From contig OX336391.1 in NCBI GenBank assembly GCA_946902985.2, positions 147,005,074 to 147,069,073 on the forward strand: a stretch of 64,000 nt of DNA. The letters run 5' to 3'. Origin of the DNA: Meconema thalassinum (Eukaryota > Arthropoda > Insecta > Orthoptera > Tettigoniidae). Made by a program: the position numbers and the translations under genes. Positions 30,265-41,674 of this stretch are shown here, piece after piece (position 1 is the first letter of the stretch; the number at the start of each line of letters is the position of its first letter). The notes beneath the pieces are model-generated. The model ran no database searches, was not told the DNA's origin, and was given only the letters and a program-made list of their open reading frames with translations.

Positions 30265-33183
30265 TGGGTAGATTATTAGCTTGGGAATAACCTAACCTCC
30301 AAGGGAAGATGATAAAGAAAAGGAAGTGGGTTTTGGACTGGAGAAAAAGGATGGAGAAATAGGACGAGAGTCCAAAAGAAGTTATAATTTTAACTTTAAA
30401 TGTACTTAAAGGCAGCTGCCACTGCAAATCCGCTCTCCGATACCTAAAGTGGGTAGGGACCTGGGCAAAGCTAACGGGAAACGCAGCTGGAACTTGGGCT
30501 GTTCTCGAGAACGCTGCTTTAGTGTATTCCCTCTCAAGCATACATATGCCTACTATGGGAAAGGGTGATGGTCTGGCAAGACAAAGAGTAACAGATTTAT
30601 TGTGTATCTGTTCAAAGGAGTTTGTTTCTAAAGAAGTAATTTGAAGAAAGCCAATAATTTGAATCGGTTTCGATATTTTAGTTTTCGAAATTGTAGAATT
30701 CATAAAGAGCGACCAAATACTTCCAAGAAGGATAGGGATAAAGCAATTATACCTTTGGGAATAATTTTGGTAAGTAGACCAATAGTTGCATTTAGAAATG
30801 GCTAAGCTTTTACCCAGCAAGGCACCGACTAAAAGTTTAGACAATGATAAACACTTATATTTTGAAAAACCAACCATAAGTGTTGGAGAGAATCTCCACA
30901 AGCAGGAAGCTGGCGTAGCGAGCTATCCTTGCTTTACTGGCCAGTTAGAATTAGCTATTAAAGCTAAGAGAGACTTTACTAAGTTACCAACTAAGAGTTT
31001 TTGCTCAAATGCAACTAGTGGTGAAAACCCTATCAATAGATTTATTTGCATTAAGTGGGAAGAGTCAAGGAAGACAGGACCTTGCCTAACCGTTATGTTT
31101 GAGAAATGATAAATCCAAAAACAAATATTTAATTTATTTAACAATGTTGGGTAGTAGTTTGGTAACAAATATATAATTTTTATTTTGCAACAAATGGGGT
31201 CACAGACCTCCGAAAACATCTAAAGCTTGCGCCAGGCAATTAACAATTTATTTGGTTTCAAACCTTTTATATACTTTAAAATCTTCGTAAGATTTTGAAA
31301 TGACGAAGATAAATACAAGGAAAATTTAAAGATAACTGACGTAATTAAAGTTAGACAATAACCCAAGTACAAGGTGTGTACTTTAAGAATTTCTAGATAA
31401 GTATCTAGAAAGAGTAACAACTTCGGAAATAACAACAACGAAAAGCAGGAAGAATAAAATAGAAGTTTCTATAACTTCTTGTATTAATGCTGAATTACTT
31501 TTAATTATTATACAAATAGGGCAGGTCACTTATTGTGAAACCTGAGAGAACAATCGAAAGGAAGTTTCTAGAACTCCTATGTTTAAGTAGGGATCAGGAG
31601 ACAAATGGGGCAAGTTTCCCTTTCGTGAAACCTAGAGATAACTCACTTATGAGTTGAAAGAATTGTATTCCCAAATTAGAAGGGAGAAACAATATAATTT
31701 AAGGCGTGTACTAGACACGAAGTTTTACAGACATTAATTCGTGGTACATAGAGCAAAAAAATGGAGGGCACTAATTGAGAGTGACACCTCATTGAAAAAA
31801 GACCTAAAGTAACAATTTGATTATTTTGGTTTGTTAGTAAGGGGTTTGGGAAAGATCAAATAGGATTGAGGAAAAGTGTTCATGGCCGTATTTATAGTAT
31901 TCGGACGAACGCGACGCGGATGAAAGGTTGAACAAGCACTATTTTCACTATAGTCTGTTGAAATAGATGAAAAGTTCACTGTAGTAGCACAAAACGTTTA
32001 TGGCAAAGAAAGTTATTGCAATGATGGAAAATAACTAGTTACACTAGATTTGCGAGAGTCTATTGCTTGAGAAAGTTGTAGATTATAGTTGAATGCGCCA
32101 GAGAAAATCCCAACGGAGGAAGAAAAATTAGCTATTGATTAGTAGTTCATAAGGAAGATTCCTTAGTTTGAAAAAGTATTCCCACATGTGAGTGTAAAAT
32201 ACATGACAGTATAACTGGTAGATAGAGTGCAGATTCTGGAAGGTTCCAGAGCAATCATAACTGAAGAATAGGGCAAAAGTTAGTCCAGCGGTGGAACGAG
32301 CTAAGTATTTTATAGACAGTGGGTAAGTTAATGGTGTCCCACGTTGTGAGAAAATCTATAATTTAATAAGCATAAGAAATGCTGCTTCCTGTTAAGATTG
32401 GCTTAGATAGACAAAAGCCCAACATAGAAAATCCCGCGAAGGATGATTATTGCCCCAAATATAGAAATCTCACACTGCCTATAAAATGATCATTAAACAG
32501 CATGTAGCTATTTAAAATCCATTAAAATAAATTGAAGAACGTAGAAGTAGTACTTAGCTTTGCTTCATGGCGAAGGTGATGTTCCCTTTGACGGTTGATA
32601 CTAAAATTCTAACATGGCGTAGAATTTAAAAGGTTGCCTCTCGAGATGAGGAGGCGAGCTTGAGTGGAGCTCTAACTGAACGGATCGACTTCCGACGTAC
32701 AAGAGAATCCCGCTCAACGAAGCACGGAGGGACCAGGGAAAGGAAAAGAGTGGGGGTAGGAGACAAAAGGAATACATATAAGAATAACCAACATTGAAAC
32801 GTTAATTTCTCTTGATGAAATGATCTTCAAAGAGTTGATAGCAGGCAACACTAGCGCAGCCTGGAGGGTGAAAAAGTAGACGAATTTCTCTTGATCACGG
32901 AGATGAAAGCTGGCGATGGCGACGAGGTCTGGTGGCCAGATTGATAAAGAAGTCCTCTTGTACAGGGAAGAATTGAGGAACTTCAGAGATTCGCTGCTAG
33001 ATGACGCTAGGTGGGTCATGGAAGATATATCTCTAGAACAGACTCACAGGTAACATAAGAGACATGACCAGCAAGGAGAAATCAGAAGATCACTGTTGGT
33101 GTTTGAGAAAAAGGAAGGAATGAACTATAGCATAGAGAAGCAAAACTTACTCTATCTTACCGTGTATTCCAAAGAATACACCA
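30265..33183 (-). repeat. 3' LTR of BEL/Pao element, 2.9 kb
   Basis: Matches 38783-39541 at its two ends (30265-30620 and 32778-33183). The middle 2.16 kb is absent from the other LTR. Open frames here (up to 240 codons on the minus strand) are Phe/Ser-rich and match nothing, so they are probably chance. Confidence 0.88.
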
Positions 33184-33225
33184 AGCTGGAAGGGGAAAAA
33201 CACCAACAGAGAACAACACAAACAA

Positions 33226-33753
33226 TTAAAAGCTTAAAGGTAATGGAGCAATTAAAGACAGTGGTCTTATGATATGATCATTAGTGGTTAAGATCCTGGC
33301 TACCCTAACTCTCCCATCCCTTCCAGGATAACACTCGGTCTCTCTACCAGAAATCCAGACCTGGGGAGGTGAAACATCCGAAACCAGGACCAAGTCCCCC
33401 ACTTTGATGTCGGGATTGGAAAGAAACCACTTATGTCTCCGTTGCAGGAAAGTTAAGTATTCCAAATTCCACCTCTTCCAGAAAGAATTGCGGAAGGCTT
33501 CAAGCTTACGCCAAACAATAGGTAAATTAGAATCCCTGTAAGAGTTGGGAAGGGGAGGAGGGGCAGAAAGAGAAGTGCCTATAAGGAAGTGACCAGGTGT
33601 AAGTGGAAGCAGGTCATCAGGGTCATTGGAAAGCGGAGTTAACGGGCGAGAATTAACAACACCTTCAATCAGAACAGACAGCGAATTAAATTCTTCATAA
33701 GTCGAAATGCGATTACCTAAAACCTTTCTTAAATGACGTTTAGTGAGCTTTAC
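33226..33753 (-). pseudogene. pol: BEL/Pao integrase C-terminal part
   Basis: The minus-strand frame continues directly past the stop at 33754-33756. It has the conserved VVNSRPLTPL and GHFLIG motifs, a WKRW and QRRHKW segment, and a C-terminal region with GDLVLV and GRVRVARI, typical of the DUF5641 domain at the end of BEL/Pao pol. The stop at 33226 ends pol. The only ATG-started piece is 33226-33465. Confidence 0.85.
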
Positions 33754-34998
33754 TCACTCATCACCGTGATGAGGAGCGTAGGGAGGTATAAAACGCCATT
33801 TGAAACCCTTTGAGTAGGAAAAATTAGAAATCTGTTCCATGGCAGGGGGAGATGTGAGAGCTCTCTTCCACAGGGAAGCTGCGCCTTGAAAAGTGGAAGC
33901 GTTATCAGAGAACATTTCCGAAGGAACACCACGCCTAGAAACGAAGCGAGAGACAGCTGATAAAAAGTAAGAAGTAGAGGCATTCGTTACTAGTTCCAAA
34001 TGGATCGCGCCAGTAACCATGCAAACAAAGAGAGAAACATAGAGCTTACCAAACAATTTGCGGTTAGCTTCAGGGGAATGGCGTTTATATTGGAACGGAC
34101 CCATATAGTCCACACCAGTTAGTGCAAATGGACGTAAAGGAGAAGAGCGAAAGGAGGGCAGATCGCTCATTAATTGAGTATTGACTTTAGGTTTCGCTTT
34201 GAAGCAAGGAATGCACTTGTGAATTACAGAGGAAACTTCGTGAATTCCATTTATAATCCAGTACTTTTCCCTTAAGAGGCAAAGCAGCGTGCGTGTACCA
34301 ACGTGCAGATTGCAATAATGAAAGTCACGTATGATTAAGGAAGTTACGTGATGTTTAGAAGGCAAAATAACAGGATGCTTTTTGTCCTCAGAAAGCAAAG
34401 ATTGCGAGAGCCTACCACCTACCCTGAGTAACCCATTGTCATCAAGGAACGGGGCTAAGACACGAAGACGACTGGATTTGGGAAGATCCTTTTTAGAGGA
34501 AATTAAAGACAATTCAGAAGAAAAGGCTTCTTGCTGTGTTAGTTGCAAAATCTCAATGGTAGCGAGATTCAATTCATGATTGGTAAGGTGTGGTTTGGGT
34601 GGAAGAGGTTGGTCAACCACAAGATATTTCCATCTGAGAAGATAGGCAACAATTCGAATTAATTTGTGAAAGGAAGAATAGCGGGACAACAAGGGATGAG
34701 AGACGTTGGAAACAAGACACGAAGCAGTAGATATAGATACTTTAGCGTCAGGCAAGTTGGAGTTTGTAGCTGGAGGTTTAGAAGGCCAACAAGAAGAGTC
34801 TTCGATTAACCACGAGGGCCCATGCCAGTACAACTGGGAAGCTGCCAATTGAGAGGGTAAACATCCACGAGAAATGATGTCGGCAGGGTTGTCAGGCTGG
34901 GCACATGCCTCCATTGACATCCCGAAGAAAGAGTTTGAATGTTGGAAACCCTGTCTGCAACAAAAGATTGCCAATGAGATGGGTTTTTGGCGATCCAA
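33754..34998 (-). pseudogene. pol: BEL/Pao integrase: zinc finger and catalytic core
   Basis: In-frame segments include NPADIISRGC (end of the RNase H linker), an integrase zinc-binding domain (HYCNLHVGTRTLLCLLREKY, with CIPC), then the core with GVDYMGP (first Asp, about residue 294) and FSDNASTFQGA (second Asp, about residue 364). The frame ends at a TGA (33754-33756) where family members continue, just before the catalytic Glu region. The true 5' boundary is a frameshift near 34895-34925 rather than the first ATG. Confidence 0.88.
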
Positions 34999-35640
34999 GA
35001 AAGGGTGATCATGGAATCGCTCCAGAGATAGATTTGCGAGAATTCGACTTTTAATACTTCCCGTAATTTCTTAACAAGTTCTGCGGCCATGAGTGCAGCA
35101 CACAATTCAAGCCTAGCCAAAGTGATAGTTTTAAGAGGAGCCACCTTCGATTTGACACAAACAAGGTTGGAAACTGAAGATTCATTTAATGAACCGCGAT
35201 AAACCAAATATGCACAGCAACCGTAAGCTTTTTCGGAACTGTCCGCGAACACATGAAGGAAAAAAGATGCATTAGGATGAGCGTTAATTAAATTCCTGGG
35301 AAATTCAATAAGGGAAAAATCAAGCAAATTGCTGCGAAAAGAGAGCCATCTGTTAAGAAAAGAAAGGGGAACAGTGTCGTCCCATTCACATTTGAGCGAC
35401 CATAGCTCTTGCATGAAAAGTTTGGCTATAACGATAACTGGGGCAAGGAATTGAAGCGGATCAAAAATGTTTGCAATTTCAGAGAGAATTTGTCTTTTTG
35501 TGTTAGGGAGCTCTTCTGCGAGCGAAACTTTATAGATGAGAGTGTCAGTGCTAGTGCACCAATGAACTCCAAGAGTTTTTATGGATTCGGAGTTTCCACT
35601 AATTTCGACGGAGGAGGGATCTACGTCTTCAATAGGAAAC
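34895..35640 (-). pseudogene. pol: BEL/Pao pol: peptidase A17 region and RNase H
   Basis: Begins at a frameshift near 35635-35645 and ends at another near 34895-34925. It has SEIANIFDPLQFLAPV and KLFMQELW (A17 connection region), the RNase H-like VFADSSEKAYGCCAYL with LARLELCAAL, and LWSDSMITLSWI. The ATG-started piece is 34806-35414; the last about 30 residues of that piece are out of frame. Confidence 0.85.
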
Positions 35641-36406
35641 TGGGCGAGAACTCATGGGAGTTGGAATTCCACTTATGAAGTGGGAAACCTCCATTCTTTA
35701 GCAACGCCTGAAGTTCTAATGACACGAAAGAAGCTTCCTCCAGAGTGGCGAAGGACTGCAAATAATCGTCAACATAGAACGATGTAGTTAGTGCTTCGGA
35801 AGCTTTAGAATCAAATAAATGACCATCTTGAGAGGCTAACAAGTGTAGGGATCGGATAGCAAGGAAAGCGGAAGGTTTTAAGCCATAAGTGACCGTCTTT
35901 AAGCGAAATACTTTAATGGGCTTACTGATTTCGTCGCGCCACAAGATTCTTTGGAGATCTCGTTGTTCAGGCTGAATTAAACCTTGACGGTACATCTGTT
36001 TTATATCCGCTATAACAGCTATGGGAAATAATCGGAAGTTTAAGAGTATAGCAGAGAGATCTGACTGAATAGCAGGACCAGAGTAAAGAGTATCGTTAAG
36101 ACTGTTGCCATTAACGTCAGGTGATGAACCATTGAAAACAACTCGGATTTTATCCTTTTCAAGAGGGTTTTTCCACACGGGATGATGATTTAAGAAAACC
36201 GTTTCAATTGGGGGGGGGGGGTGCAATTCATCATCAGATTTGTTAACAACTTCCATATGATCTAAGCTTTCATACTCATCCATGAAATCAGTGTACTGCT
36301 GTTTAATGAGAAGTTCTTTCTTGAATTTGCTCTCGATAGCAAAGAGAGCTTTTCGAGCTTTGGGTTGAGAGTTAATAAGTTTAGGGGGATTATGTATTCT
36401 TGGCAT
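35621..36406 (-). pseudogene. pol: BEL/Pao reverse transcriptase
   Basis: Includes HHPVWK, KIRVVFNGSS, ADIKQMYRQ and YGLKPSAFLA, and the catalytic YVDDYLQS near residue 210. Homology extends upstream of the first ATG to about 36475 (CEQLFL and RFIVQMP). A C10 run near 36211-36220 encodes PPPP and is a likely indel hotspot. The last residues (after about 255) are out of frame. Confidence 0.9.
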
Positions 36407-36461
36407 CTGAACAATGAACCGGCCATCAGAAGAACGAGTGGTAGTGTTCAGAAAAAGTTGC

Positions 36462-38516
36462 TCACAGAATTCGTTTTCTAAATGAGGTCACGTTAGGAGA
36501 GTCAACCCTTTTGAGCCTCCAGAATTGTTCCAAGTCAGTATTAGCGAAATAACATTGCGATGCGGGTTGGGGAGAATAATGGGGAAGTTGACCGGTGACG
36601 ATCCATCCAAAATTAGTGTCTCTGGCAACCACGTTTGAGGATAACTTGCGAACCCGTTTACGAAGGCAATTCCAGAAAACATTGGCACTAAAGAGTATGT
36701 CAATGGGGTTTTGTACATTTAACAGAGGATCGGCTAGCCTTAAATGCGAGGGAATATTTAACCCTGAAATATCCACAGAGTGACTTGGAGTATCTTCTCC
36801 TATGCTATTGAGAATGAGGCAATTCAGTTTGAGAAAGTTGTTTCTGTGACAAATGTCTCTTATGGTTAGCTTTGAAAACTGTAAAGCTTGCGATTTTGAG
36901 CTGTTAATGCCCGATACGTTAATAGAAGTGGGGTTTACAGGTAGGCCTAGTTTTCTAATCAAAGAATTAGACACAAAATCATGAGTTGCTGCTGAATCAA
37001 GAAGACCGCGTGCACGGACCCAGTTGCCAAAGTTATCCTGAACTTCGATTTGGACAGTAGACAATAGTACTTGGGCACTACGTTTGGACTTGGCATTTTG
37101 GATGTAAGACGAAGCATTGGAACTGTTAGCATTGTCACTTTTCTGAGAAGTAGATGCTGTCGATGACCTTGCCTGATCATGACGGTGTAGTAAAGTGTGA
37201 TGAGCTTTTTCACAATGGAAGCAAATTCTTGTGGACTTGCAATTTGAAGCAGAATGCGTGGGTGCTAGGCAGTTGAAGCAATGTTTATTCTGGGAAACTA
37301 ATTTTCTTCTGACGTCGACTGACAGTTCTTTAAAAGATTTACATAGATATAAGGCGTGGGAATCTTTACAAAGTATGCACTTTAATGGCTCATTTAAACT
37401 CTTGCGGGGTTCGCTTTGAGTGTTTAAAACGAGAGAACTAGCAATACGGCGTTCACTAGACCTAGTTGGGTAACCAGTGGCGTTTGACTTGAGTTTGGAT
37501 GAGCTGGACCCAGGTTTTTGAGTACTAGACGCTAAGCGTTCGCTTTTAGGTTTAAGAGACATTAATTCAAATTTAGAACTCGGGGATGAGGGTTCACTTT
37601 GATTAGCTAAAGCAGTTAAGAGTTGGCATCTAGCATTTATGAAAGTGACTAAATGCTCGTAAGAGTAATCGTCTTCTCTGGAAAGTACAATCTCCCAAGC
37701 TTTGAGGGTTGCAACATCGACTTTAGAAACCACTAAATGTATTAAGAAAGTGTCCCAGTGTTCAGTGGTTTGATCTAATTGGGACAGAGCTTTAACGTGA
37801 AGTTGTGTAGTATCAATGAGAGTACGCAAACTAGTGACTTCATTGTGCTGTAACGCGGGTTGGTTAAATAGAGCCTTCATATGGCGTTGAATACGTAACC
37901 GTAAATTTCCGTATCTTTCTTTCAATAAGTTAAAGGCAATGGGGTAGTGTTCGGCACTTAAAGGGAGTGCTTCAACTAACTGCAGAGCTTGACCTCGGAG
38001 GATAGATCTCAAATAATGAAACTTGTAGATGACTTGAATGTCTTCATTGTCATGAACAAGAGAACAAAATAATTCATAGAAAGAATCCCAAGTAGATTCG
38101 TCTCCAGAGAAGTGGGGTAAATCAATCTTAGGTAGAATTGGTTTGGGCTTGTAAGTGCCATCGCGAGAAGAGGTTTGTTGTTCGTGAAGGGAACCAAGAA
38201 CAGAACCGTATTTTTTCTGTTCTTCTTCGAGTTGGCATATTTTTTTTAAAGCAGAACCTATACCTTCGTAATATTGGTTTTCTACTTCGACTCGATCTTC
38301 CGTTTTATTGAACATACAAGTCTCAATTTCAGTTTGGATGTTACAATAATTTTCATATGAACGTTCAAAATCCTTTACACGATGTTTTAACAAATCTAAT
38401 TGAGCTTCTGAGGGATCTAGCTCTTTGATGTATTTTCTGAATCGGGTAATTTGCCCTTTATAGGATGCTCGTTTAGAAGTAAGTTTTTCATCCTTATCCT
38501 TTTCTGTAGGAGCCAT
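36462..38516 (-). CDS. gag: BEL/Pao gag and protease region
   Basis: 684 codons from the ATG at 38514-38516. A helical N-terminus is followed from about residue 125 by a DUF1759 capsid-like region (LPHFSGDESTWDSFYELF, then LRSILRGQAL and LLKERYG). Three Cys/His knuckles lie at about 377-390, 412-425 and 434-446. A DUF1758 retropepsin begins near residue 490, with LLDSAATHDF at the active site. The frame ends with a stop where the pol frame has already begun, so a frameshift at 36470-36490 separates it from RT. The active site reads DSA where family members usually have D-S/T-G. Confidence 0.92.
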   Translation of the reverse strand: MAPTEKDKDEKLTSKRASYKGQITRFRKYIKELDPSEAQLDLLKHRVKDFERSYENYCNIQTEIETCMFNKTEDRVEVENQYYEGIGSALKKICQLEEEQKKYGSVLGSLHEQQTSSRDGTYKPKPILPKIDLPHFSGDESTWDSFYELFCSLVHDNEDIQVIYKFHYLRSILRGQALQLVEALPLSAEHYPIAFNLLKERYGNLRLRIQRHMKALFNQPALQHNEVTSLRTLIDTTQLHVKALSQLDQTTEHWDTFLIHLVVSKVDVATLKAWEIVLSREDDYSYEHLVTFINARCQLLTALANQSEPSSPSSKFELMSLKPKSERLASSTQKPGSSSSKLKSNATGYPTRSSERRIASSLVLNTQSEPRKSLNEPLKCILCKDSHALYLCKSFKELSVDVRRKLVSQNKHCFNCLAPTHSASNCKSTRICFHCEKAHHTLLHRHDQARSSTASTSQKSDNANSSNASSYIQNAKSKRSAQVLLSTVQIEVQDNFGNWVRARGLLDSAATHDFVSNSLIRKLGLPVNPTSINVSGINSSKSQALQFSKLTIRDICHRNNFLKLNCLILNSIGEDTPSHSVDISGLNIPSHLRLADPLLNVQNPIDILFSANVFWNCLRKRVRKLSSNVVARDTNFGWIVTGQLPHYSPQPASQCYFANTDLEQFWRLKRVDSPNVTSFRKRIL

Positions 38517-38782
38517 GACAAAATAGGTAAATTGAGGTATAACTTACGAAACTGTGGAACCTTGGAAATGCTGTCAGGCTGGCAGCAGCAAATAAGTTGA
38601 AAGAAAGGGACACACCAAAGGAGACAGGAGCGGCCTCTTTCCACTTCACAGGCTTTGCACGATGTAGTTATAGCTGAAAAATTCAAAGAAGATATTAATG
38701 ATTTACAAAATATTGTCAAATAACCCTTGACAAAATAGAAAATGTGATAAATAGACTCTCCCGGGTTTCTGGGACCAAATTT
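38517..38782 (-). other. BEL/Pao 5' leader
   Basis: Untranslated leader between the 5' LTR and gag, including the primer-binding site at 38760-38777. Confidence 0.75.
38760..38777 (-). promoter_or_regulatory. BEL/Pao putative primer-binding site
   Basis: The plus strand reads CCCGGGTTTCTGGGACCA, 5 bp from the LTR edge, ending in CCA as expected for a tRNA 3' end. I could not name the tRNA. Confidence 0.6.
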
Positions 38783-39541
38783 TGGGTAGATTATTAGCTT
38801 GGGAATAACCTAACCCCCAAGGGAAGATGATAAAGAAAAGGAAGTGGGTTTCGGACTGGAGAAAAAGGATGGAGAAATAGGACGAGAGTCCAAAAGAAGT
38901 TATAATTTTAACTTTAAATGTACTCAAAGGCAGCTGCCACTGCAAATCCGCTCTCCGATACCTAAAGTGGGTAGGGACCTGGGCAAAGCTAACGGGAAAT
39001 GCAGCTGGAACTTGGGCTGTTCTCGAGAACGCTGCGTTAGTGTATTCCCTCTCAAGCATACATATGCCTACTATGGGGAAGGGTGATGGTCTGGCAAGAC
39101 AAAGAGTAACAGATTTATTGTGTATCTGTTCAAAGGAAGAATAACCAACATTGAAACGTTAATTTCTCTTGATGAAATGATCTTCAAAGAGTTGATAGCA
39201 GGCAACACTAGCGCAGCCTGGAGGGTGAATAAGTAGACGAAGTTCTTTTGATCACGGAGATGATAGCTGGCGATGGCAACGAGGTCTGGTGGCCAGATTG
39301 ATAAAGAAGTCCTCTTTAACAGGGAATAATTGAGGAACTTCAGAGATTCGCTGCTAGATGACGCTAGGTGGGTCATGGAAGATATATCTCTAGAACAGAC
39401 TCACAGGTAACATAAGAGACATGAACAGCAAGGAGAAATCAGAAGATCACTGTTGGTGTTTGAGTAAAAGGAAGGAATGAACTATAGCATAGAGAAGCAA
39501 AAGCTTACTCTATCTTACCGTGTATTCCAAAGAATACACCA
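38783..39541 (-). repeat. 5' LTR of BEL/Pao element, internally deleted
   Basis: 759 bp, matching both ends of the 2.9-kb left LTR. The junction is at about 39138 (TCAAAGG/AAGAATAACC). The missing part is replaced by nothing and no target duplication surrounds it, which favours deletion here over insertion in the other copy. The outer end carries the hairpin GTGTATTCcaaaGAATACAC. Confidence 0.9.
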
Positions 39542-39546
39542 GGACT

Positions 39547-40593
39547 TCTTCGGAACGTTCGCCATGATAAATAGACAATGGACCAACAGTAACCAAACTC
39601 ATAGGTACGCAATCATAGGACTCGCGATTCACGGATGCCACCAAAAAATGTGTGTAGATACAAAATAGCATCGAGCAAATGAACAATATGTGTGAAACAT
39701 ATGTGACAAAAAGCGTGAACTTTATCACTTCAATCAGTGCAAATACAGGACATGGTCATTAAAAGAGCTTATCAAAGCAAAGAAATAGTTAGGGAATGCT
39801 CATTGGGGTGCAACTTTGATTTTATTAATGGATATTGTAAACTTTTCCTGGCCGTTCGGCTGCAATAAACCATTAATATAATACCTTAGAAGCATCAAAA
39901 AGAATGGTGAGGGAAATATCAGTTCCCATAGCCGAGGAGCACTTCAAGATTATAATTATTGAATGCACATATTACAAGGAGGGAGCGGGGGAGGGATGCA
40001 ATTAATATTTAATTTCACATGTAGATTCTTCCAAGTGATATTACATTTTTATAGTAAGGCAAAAATCTAAAATGGCTTTAAAGCTTCCTATGCTAGAATG
40101 TTTTTTTTTCTTCTAATAACTAATGGTAACTGCAGTATTCCTTATGCCCTGTGGCTTCGCGCACAGATATTGTAACAAAATGTTAGCGATCTATATTGGC
40201 TTTAGAAATTCTCTAGCAAAATGTAATAAGACGTGAATTCTCCATGAATGTGTGTTCGTTTGAATTAATGGGGTAGTTTATTTTTGTTAAGTGTATCTCT
40301 ATTGCTACCTTTATGTCTTTACACAACTAGAAATTACCTTCCGTAAGAAACGAGAACCAACATAACGTTGCAGCCAGGCTAGATAAGGGGCCAACAAGGG
40401 AATCATGTTGTACCATATCTTCAATAAACCAAGGCCAGCATTAAAGGAAGTATTAAAGAAACCAAGACAATCTCAATAATCCGGCTGCGCTTAGAGAGGG
40501 CTGCTTATCTTAGGCGTGGCGAGAATGAAAACAGGCCTTTAATAGTTGATGATGTCCAGAATACAGTAACATATACCATATTAGGATAATCTA
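39547..40593. other. Unassigned stretch
   Basis: A short frame at 39542-39667 continues the frame seen before the BEL/Pao insertion. Nothing else is recognised; AT-rich. Confidence 0.4.
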
Positions 40594-41165
40594 TACTAAT
40601 ATAATAAAGCTGGTGAGTTTGTGTGTTTGTGTGTTTAAACGCGCTAATCTCTGGAACTACCAGTCGGATTCGAAAAAATCTTTTTGTATAATTATGATAG
40701 CCAGTTTCAAGAGGAATAGTTTAGGCAATGTAGCATTATGCTACACCTCTCAGGTAACCATAAAGATTGATTTTTGTTCAGTAAGTCGGAAGAACAAGGG
40801 CTCCCGGACAGCCTCAATAATACCTAAGTCTATTGCTGCCTGGTAATGTGGGCTGCATAAGGCCCCCCACCAGGGTTCTGGTGCAGAATTGCGAGCTGCT
40901 TATAAATTGCAGTCACGGGGAGTAATTAGTGCAAAAAGACTTCTTAGGCCCCTTAAAACAGTTACCATCATGATGACAATAGTATGTCTCTGTATAAGGG
41001 CGATGGTGTTGGTGCAGTATACGGAGGTTATCAGCTGCAATAAGCGTTGGTGCTTTCCGATCCTTATCCTTGAGTGCTCCAGTTCTGTAGTAGTAGGCCT
41101 TTTCATTATCATCCATAAAACAAATAAATCAACCGGGCGAAGCCCGGCACTACTGCTATACATAT
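40594..41165 (-). mobile_element. Dispersed non-coding element with CG hairpin
   Basis: The minus-strand 5' end has GCCGGGCTTCGCCCGG (41129-41146), a near-perfect hairpin. The other end reads, on the plus strand, TACTAATATAATAAAGCTGG followed by TTTGTGTGTTTGTGTG and AACGCGCTAATCTC. The combination of a TACTAATAT end, a CAAACA-type tract and a CCGGGCGAAGCCCGG end resembles a very common arthropod repeat that I know from memory. No protein is encoded. Confidence 0.5.
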
Positions 41166-41289
41166 GTTTCATCGCTGGACGAACATAGGCAGTTAGGAAT
41201 GCGGCGAACGACCAAGGAGGGTAAGAGATAACGAGAACGCACAGGAAATTCCTTCCAGTTCAGTGTAGACAGTGGTGGTAGATGCTGCT

Positions 41290-41600
41290 CAAGAATGAAC
41301 CACACATCGCTCAAATGATCATCTAAGTTCACAATTCACTTTACCGTGACCATTTAATAACAATCATAGACATCACACTAAGCAAGTAAACTTGAAGGTC
41401 AATAACCACTAGCAATATTTTAACAAAAATCACATGTTTATATGACTAACAAATGTTGTCATAAAAGTTTATAACAACTGCTGTAAGTAATTGAGCGTAT
41501 ATAATGATACAATCGTGTCTACCGACTGAAAAGCAATACATTTCCATTACTAAGGAATCACTGTAAAATGGCTTCCAACACGTTAATAATTATTATTCTA
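41290..41600 (+). repeat. Dispersed repeat related to 45475-45775
   Basis: Shared phrases in the same order: ACCACACATCGCTCAAA, CCATTTAATAAC, TTTCCATT(A/T)CTAAGG and GGCTTCCAACACG. The 45-kb copy also has an inverted partner arm. Confidence 0.6.
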
Positions 41601-41674
41601 TTGCCTTACTGTTCCGCGTAATCACCAGCCTAATGAGTAGTGTAATGCTGGAGGAAATATTTTGCCCCATTACC

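Larger units (their letters stand above)
30265..39541 (-). mobile_element. BEL/Pao LTR retrotransposon, inactivated
   Basis: The element is bounded by TGGGTAG...ACACCA repeats and a perfect 5-bp duplication GGACT (30260-30264 and 39542-39546), the usual size for BEL/Pao. The order on the minus strand is: 5' LTR 39541-38783, primer-binding site 38777-38760, gag 38516-36462, RT, RNase H, integrase, 3' LTR 33183-30265. Gag is of the DUF1759 type and the protease of the DUF1758 type, both typical of this group. Three frameshifts and an internal stop break pol. Shared LTR parts differ at about 2 percent of positions by my count, older than the gypsy element. Confidence 0.93.

Noticed and set aside
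30179..30901. 240-codon minus-strand frame as a gene
   Set aside because: It straddles the BEL/Pao LTR edge, is Phe/Ser/Leu-rich without domains, and is broken in the other LTR copy.
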